This document shows positions 60,746-64,000 of a DNA stretch of 64,000 nt, piece by piece. Within the stretch, counting starts at the first letter, position 1. The number at the start of each line of letters is the position of its first letter. The DNA comes from Chloroflexota bacterium (GTDB taxonomy: Bacteria; Chloroflexota; Dehalococcoidia; JACPQD01): the NCBI GenBank assembly GCA_016190665.1, contig JACPQD010000021.1, positions 124,001-188,000 on the forward strand, given 5' to 3'. The notes under the pieces were generated by a model. The model searched no databases. It saw nothing but the letters and a program-made list of their open reading frames with translations, and had not been told where the DNA came from. The position numbers and the translations under genes were made by a program.

Positions 60746-60930
60746 TCCTCTTCCTCCAGTGTCAAGTCTAGCCGTTCCGCAAGTCTGAGGAACTGGCGTA
60801 TTTGGTAGGCCTTAGCTTGGCCATGGAAAGGGTGCGAATTGAGCTTCGCTGCCGTGACGGGATGCCGGAAAATGTGGTGGCTCCCCGAGACCCTCAGAAG
60901 GTGTGGACAAAGTAAGCCAAGATGGGTCAA
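60742..60930 (-). pseudogene. HicA-like toxin, N-terminally truncated
   Basis: The frame retains RVSGSHHIFRHP, the HicA dsRBD-like core with the catalytic His, and GQAKAYQIRQFLRLAERLDL. Its usual N-terminal strand-helix region (about 25-30 residues) is missing or corrupted: the nearest start is a TTG at 60930 and upstream sequence in the frame is not HicA-like. Overlap with hicB by 4 bp shows the pair was once a normal toxin-antitoxin module. It may be inactive, though a very short variant cannot be excluded. Confidence 0.55.
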
Positions 60931-61458
60931 ATGCTCCCGTCGCCAGCTTGGGGCCAGAGCCCGGGGACCCCAATTTTCCCCTTCCGGCCAGCGACTGCCA
61001 GATAGGCCCGATTTCTTTTGTCAACACCTTCTCACGAGACGAAAACCAAAGCCCTCAACCAGGTCCGTGATGTCGCCAAATCTAACATTGTGGAAGGCTC
61101 CCTGGGTCAACCGCTTGAGGAGATCCCTGCGATTCACCTGCGCCCTCTCCTCGATTCTGATTCACTTCATAAGACAAGGCCCATTATATCTCCGTTGTCA
61201 GCGTATGAGAAGCAGCGTCTGGCGAGGTTCGTCCACCGCGCCGTTTGACCACGAACCGCACGAAGTGCGCAAAGACTCAGGACCTGTTCGTGTCGTTCGT
61301 GTGCTCAGTGGTTTCGCTACCGCGTGTATCTTCATGTCCATCCGTGGTTTCGTTTCTGCGCGCTCCAATTTGACAGCCCCACGCCAAACTGCTAACCTTT
61401 CTTGATAGCCGCGTGTTTGCATCTACCTTCGGGTGGACAGGGTTGAAACGGAGGCATC
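60931..61458. other. 528-bp intergenic region
   Basis: It contains no supported gene. An imperfect palindromic repeat (ACCACGAACCGCACGAAG ... CAGTGGTTTCG) lies at about 61247-61315, similar in kind to the elements near 51.7 and 52.4 kb. A second related end (TCCATCCGTGGTTTCG) follows near 61338-61353. Confidence 0.5.
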
Positions 61459-62628
61459 ATGGCGGAAGGGCACGAAGAAGAGACGCCACTGCTCGACGAG
61501 CTCGAGCAAGGCTCCTGGCCCAGCTTCGTCACGGAAATCAAGCGGATGGCGGAGCGCAACGAGGCCGCCCGGGACCTGCTTGGACAGTTGGAGCTCTCCT
61601 ATAAGGACAAGGTTACCCACTGGAAGCACGGCGGCATCGTGGGCGTGAAAGGGTATGGCGGCGGAGTCATCGGCAGATACTCCGATTGCGCCGATCGCTT
61701 CCCTGCCGTCAACGCCTTCCATACGTTCCGGGTTAACCAGCCGGCCGGCTGGTTCTACACGACCAAGGCCCTCAGGGAGCTCTGCGATATCTGGGAGAAG
61801 CACGGCAGCGGCCTGACTAATTTCCACGGCTCGACAGGTGATATCATACTTCTCGGGACAACCACCGAGAACATACAGCCCTGTTTTGACGCCCTGACAG
61901 GAGACGCGGGATTCGACCTCGGCGGCTCGGGCTCGGACCTGCGGACGCCAAGCTGCTGCGTCGGCCCGGCCCGGTGCGAGTATTCCTGCATCGATACATT
62001 GGACCTCTGCGATGACCTCACACGCACTTTCCAGGACGAGCTACACCGGCCGCGGTGGCCCTATAAGTTTAAGGTTAAGATAGCTGGCTGCCCCAACGAT
62101 TGCGTCGCTTCGATCGCCCGCTCGGACTTGCCCATCATAGGCACGTGGCGTGACAGCCTGCGGATCGACCAGGGGGCGGTGCGCCAGTACGTCGCGGACG
62201 GACTGGACATCAAAGCCGACGTCGTGGACAGGTGCCCTACGCGGGCCCTGGAGTGGGATGGAGCGAAACTCGACGTGCGCCCTGAGGACTGCGTCCGTTG
62301 CATGCACTGCATCAACCGGATGCCCAAAGCTATCCAGCCCGGCGTGCAGCGCGGCGCGACGGTCCTCATTGGCGGCAAGGCGCCCATCGTGAAGTCGGCG
62401 CTTCTCTCCTGGGTAATCGTTCCCTTCATGCCCGTGACGCCGCCCTACACCGAGTTGAAAGAGCTGATGCAGAAGATATGGGACTGGTGGGACGAGAACG
62501 CCCACACGCGGGAGAGAATCGGCGAGCTGATAGACCGGCTCGGCATGAAGAGCTTCTTGAACGCCTGCGGGCTGAAGCCAACGCCTCAGATGGTCTTCCG
62601 ACCACGGTCAAATCCCTACTTTTTCTAA
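61459..62628 (+). CDS. dsrA: Dissimilatory sulfite reductase alpha subunit
   Basis: 389 residues, about 30-50 shorter than many DsrA. The siroheme-[4Fe-4S] Cys ligands are in [13 protein letters not shown] (Cys167-x5-Cys173) and AGCPNDC (Cys211-x3-Cys215). The inserted ferredoxin domain has DRCP (Cys259) and CVRCMHC (Cys278, 281, 284). Siroheme-contact basic residues occur in [12 protein letters not shown] and [11 protein letters not shown]. It reduces sulfite with DsrB in the cytoplasm; the complex passes sulfur to DsrC, which is not in this window. ATG at 61459 follows a weak GGAGG. It heads dsrA-dsrB-dsrD. Confidence 0.95.
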   Translation: MAEGHEEETPLLDELEQGSWPSFVTEIKRMAERNEAARDLLGQLELSYKDKVTHWKHGGIVGVKGYGGGVIGRYSDCADRFPAVNAFHTFRVNQPAGWFYTTKALRELCDIWEKHGSGLTNFHGSTGDIILLGTTTENIQPCFDALTGDAGFDLGGSGSDLRTPSCCVGPARCEYSCIDTLDLCDDLTRTFQDELHRPRWPYKFKVKIAGCPNDCVASIARSDLPIIGTWRDSLRIDQGAVRQYVADGLDIKADVVDRCPTRALEWDGAKLDVRPEDCVRCMHCINRMPKAIQPGVQRGATVLIGGKAPIVKSALLSWVIVPFMPVTPPYTELKELMQKIWDWWDENAHTRERIGELIDRLGMKSFLNACGLKPTPQMVFRPRSNPYFF

Positions 62629-62765
62629 TGATGCAAGATGAACTGGAACACCGGAAAGCGATGACCAGAAGCGGCACGAGGTCTTGCCCGTGCGTTCGGT
62701 GCGTGTCTCACGCTGCGTCACGTTCCCTACTCCCTGCAACCTATAACCTATAACCTGGAGTGATA

Positions 62766-63821
62766 ATGGCCACTGACATCGGGCCTCCCAGCTACCAGTC
62801 CATGCTGCCGCCGGTCATAAAGGACAACTACGGGAGGTGGCGCTATCACGAGATTCTGCGCCCCGGCGTATTGAAGCACGTTTCCGAGACCGGGGGCGAG
62901 GTGTACACGGTGCGGGCAGGGTCGCCCCGCCTGGTCTCCGTCGATTTCATCCGCGAGATCTGCGATCTGGCGGACAGGTACTGCGACGGCTACCTCAGGT
63001 TTACCAGCCGCCACAACATCGAATTCCTGCTCGATAAGAAGGACAATGTCGCCCCGCTGATAGCGAAGCTGGCGGAGAAGGGTTTGCCTGTCGGCGGCAC
63101 GGGCAAATGCATCAGCAACATCGTCCATACCCAGGGCTGGATCCATTGCCACTCGGCGGCCACGGACGCCTCAGGCATAGTGAAGGCCGTCATGGACGAG
63201 CTGGGCGACCAGTTCACCGAAGCGAAGTTGCCCGCCAAGCTGAGAATCTCCGTCGCCTGCTGCCTGAACATGTGCGGCGCTGTCCACTGCTCCGATCTGG
63301 CCATCGTCGGCATCCACACCAGGCCGCCCAAGGTGGACAACGAGCGCGTTGCCAGCGTGTGCGAGATCCCGACGACGCTCGCTAGCTGCCCTACGGGCGC
63401 CATCCGCCCCGTGCCCGGCCAGAAGACGGTCACGGTGAACGCCGAGCGCTGCATGTACTGCGGCAACTGCTTCACCGTCTGTCCGGCCATGCCCATCGCC
63501 GACGCCGAGGGCGACGGGCTGGCTATCTTCGTTGGCGGCAAGGTCTCAAATGCGCGGTCCGCCCCGATGTTCTCCCGGCTGGCGATTCCCTTTGTTCCCA
63601 ACAATCCACCCCGCTGGCCAGAGGTCGTTGCCGCCGTGAAGAAGATCGTGGAGGTCTACGCAGCGCACGCCCGCAAGGATGAGCGGATGGGCGAGTGGAT
63701 CGAGCGCATCGGCTGGGAGTCCTTCTTCCGGCTGGCGGACATCCCCTTTACCGACAAGCACATCGACGATTTCACCTTCGCGACAACCACCTTTCGGACG
63801 TCTACGCAGTTCAAGTGGTAG
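62766..63821 (+). CDS. dsrB: Dissimilatory sulfite reductase beta subunit
   Basis: 351 residues from ATG at 62766 (GGAG upstream), preferred over GTG at 62760. [25 protein letters not shown] is typical of DsrB, with [14 protein letters not shown] and ASCPTG giving cluster Cys residues and [13 protein letters not shown] (Cys229-239) the ferredoxin domain. It pairs with DsrA. It starts 137 bp after dsrA, a fairly large intergenic gap for this operon. Confidence 0.95.
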   Translation: MATDIGPPSYQSMLPPVIKDNYGRWRYHEILRPGVLKHVSETGGEVYTVRAGSPRLVSVDFIREICDLADRYCDGYLRFTSRHNIEFLLDKKDNVAPLIAKLAEKGLPVGGTGKCISNIVHTQGWIHCHSAATDASGIVKAVMDELGDQFTEAKLPAKLRISVACCLNMCGAVHCSDLAIVGIHTRPPKVDNERVASVCEIPTTLASCPTGAIRPVPGQKTVTVNAERCMYCGNCFTVCPAMPIADAEGDGLAIFVGGKVSNARSAPMFSRLAIPFVPNNPPRWPEVVAAVKKIVEVYAAHARKDERMGEWIERIGWESFFRLADIPFTDKHIDDFTFATTTFRTSTQFKW

Positions 63822-63882
63822 AGGTAGAGCTGCCAGACAGGTCCGACTTGTCCGACGCGTCTGACAGGATATGAGGTAGCGC

Positions 63883-64000
63883 GTGACAGATCAAGCAGCC
63901 GACCTTAAAGAAAGGGTCCTCGAGTACTTGCGGGCCTCCGGCAAGGCGAAGAACCGGGACGTCGCCAGAGCTTTGAACGAGGACAAGGCGGCGGTCGACA
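63883..64000 (+). CDS. dsrD: DsrD-like winged-helix protein (5' part)
   Basis: Only the first 39 codons are present: GTG at 63883, then TDQAADLKERVLEYLRASGKAK, a helix typical of the small DsrD protein, and NRDVARALNEDKAAVD. GAGGT upstream. It lies 61 bp after dsrB, the expected position. DsrD accompanies reductive (not oxidative) DsrAB and has been reported to activate sulfite reduction. The remainder is outside the window. Confidence 0.75.
   Translation, partial: MTDQAADLKERVLEYLRASGKAKNRDVARALNEDKAAVD

Noticed and set aside
60812-61027. 71-residue minus-strand frame beyond the hicA remnant
   Set aside because: It is out of frame with HicA and shows no family pattern.
1-64000. tRNA-Sec, selA/selB/selD or other RNA genes
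   Set aside because: None was recognised by eye on either strand; small RNAs may have been missed.

Overview
The window looks like a chromosomal segment of an uncultured, strictly anaerobic or microaerophilic Chloroflexota (Dehalococcoidia- or SAR202-like) bacterium. This rests on gene content and style: many family-5 solute-binding lipoproteins with Ala/Pro/Thr-rich linkers after the lipobox, FAS1-like dehydratases, family III CoA-transferases, UGSC-type selenoproteins, a glycyl radical enzyme and dissimilatory sulfite reductase. The phylum assignment is inference. No rRNA, tRNA, CRISPR array or transposase was recognised.

Region 1 (1-31,347, all on the minus strand) is the standout. It holds eight paralogous genes in which an in-frame TGA sits at the same alignment point, always followed by Gly-x-Cys and then by continued conserved coding sequence. 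They read naturally as selenoproteins of the UGSC type (U-G-A/G/T-C). Seven are fusions of a ~200-residue Sec domain to a ~350-residue conserved domain. The eighth locus encodes the two halves as separate neighbouring genes. A hairpin starts 11-13 nt after every one of the eight TGAs, with compensatory or wobble-compatible changes, as expected of bacterial SECIS elements. Interleaved are five solute-binding lipoproteins with no permease or ATPase, plus CoA-transferase, enoyl-CoA hydratase, HMG-CoA-lyase-like, CoA ligase (ADP-forming type), D-2-hydroxyacid dehydrogenase, VOC, cupin and EthD-like genes. A LysR regulator (31,538) diverges from the array. The gap between them holds a good sigma-70-like promoter for the array with a LysR-type palindrome just upstream of it.

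Region 2 (31.5-39.2 kb) has the LysR gene, a PIG-L deacetylase that seems to start at ATT, a PdxA-family dehydrogenase, a second LysR, a glycyl radical enzyme with Cys-Ser-Gln at the active site, and a FAS1-like dehydratase. Region 3 (39.3-41.4 kb) has a secreted coiled-coil protein and an ECF-like sigma factor overlapping a membrane anti-sigma-like protein. Region 4 (42.0-49.9 kb, plus strand) is an apparent operon: permease, binding protein, permease, alpha/beta hydrolase, CoA-transferase, enoyl-CoA hydratase and a second FAS1-like dehydratase. It is preceded by a strong promoter and a perfect leader hairpin.

Region 5 (49.9-61.0 kb) is mixed: another binding protein, DUF3303 protein, acyl/acetyl-CoA synthetase, subtilisin, NYN nuclease, small membrane protein, amidohydrolase, a two-gene restriction-modification cassette and a decayed HicA/HicB pair. 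Region 6 (61.4 kb to the end) is dsrA-dsrB-dsrD (the last cut by the window edge), which indicates sulfite reduction.

A working hypothesis: the organism imports organic compounds with several dedicated binding proteins, attacks a carbon-heteroatom bond with selenol chemistry resembling glycine-reductase protein B, and feeds the products through CoA-thioester enzymes. Sulfite reduction may be the respiratory sink. The substrate cannot be read from the sequence.
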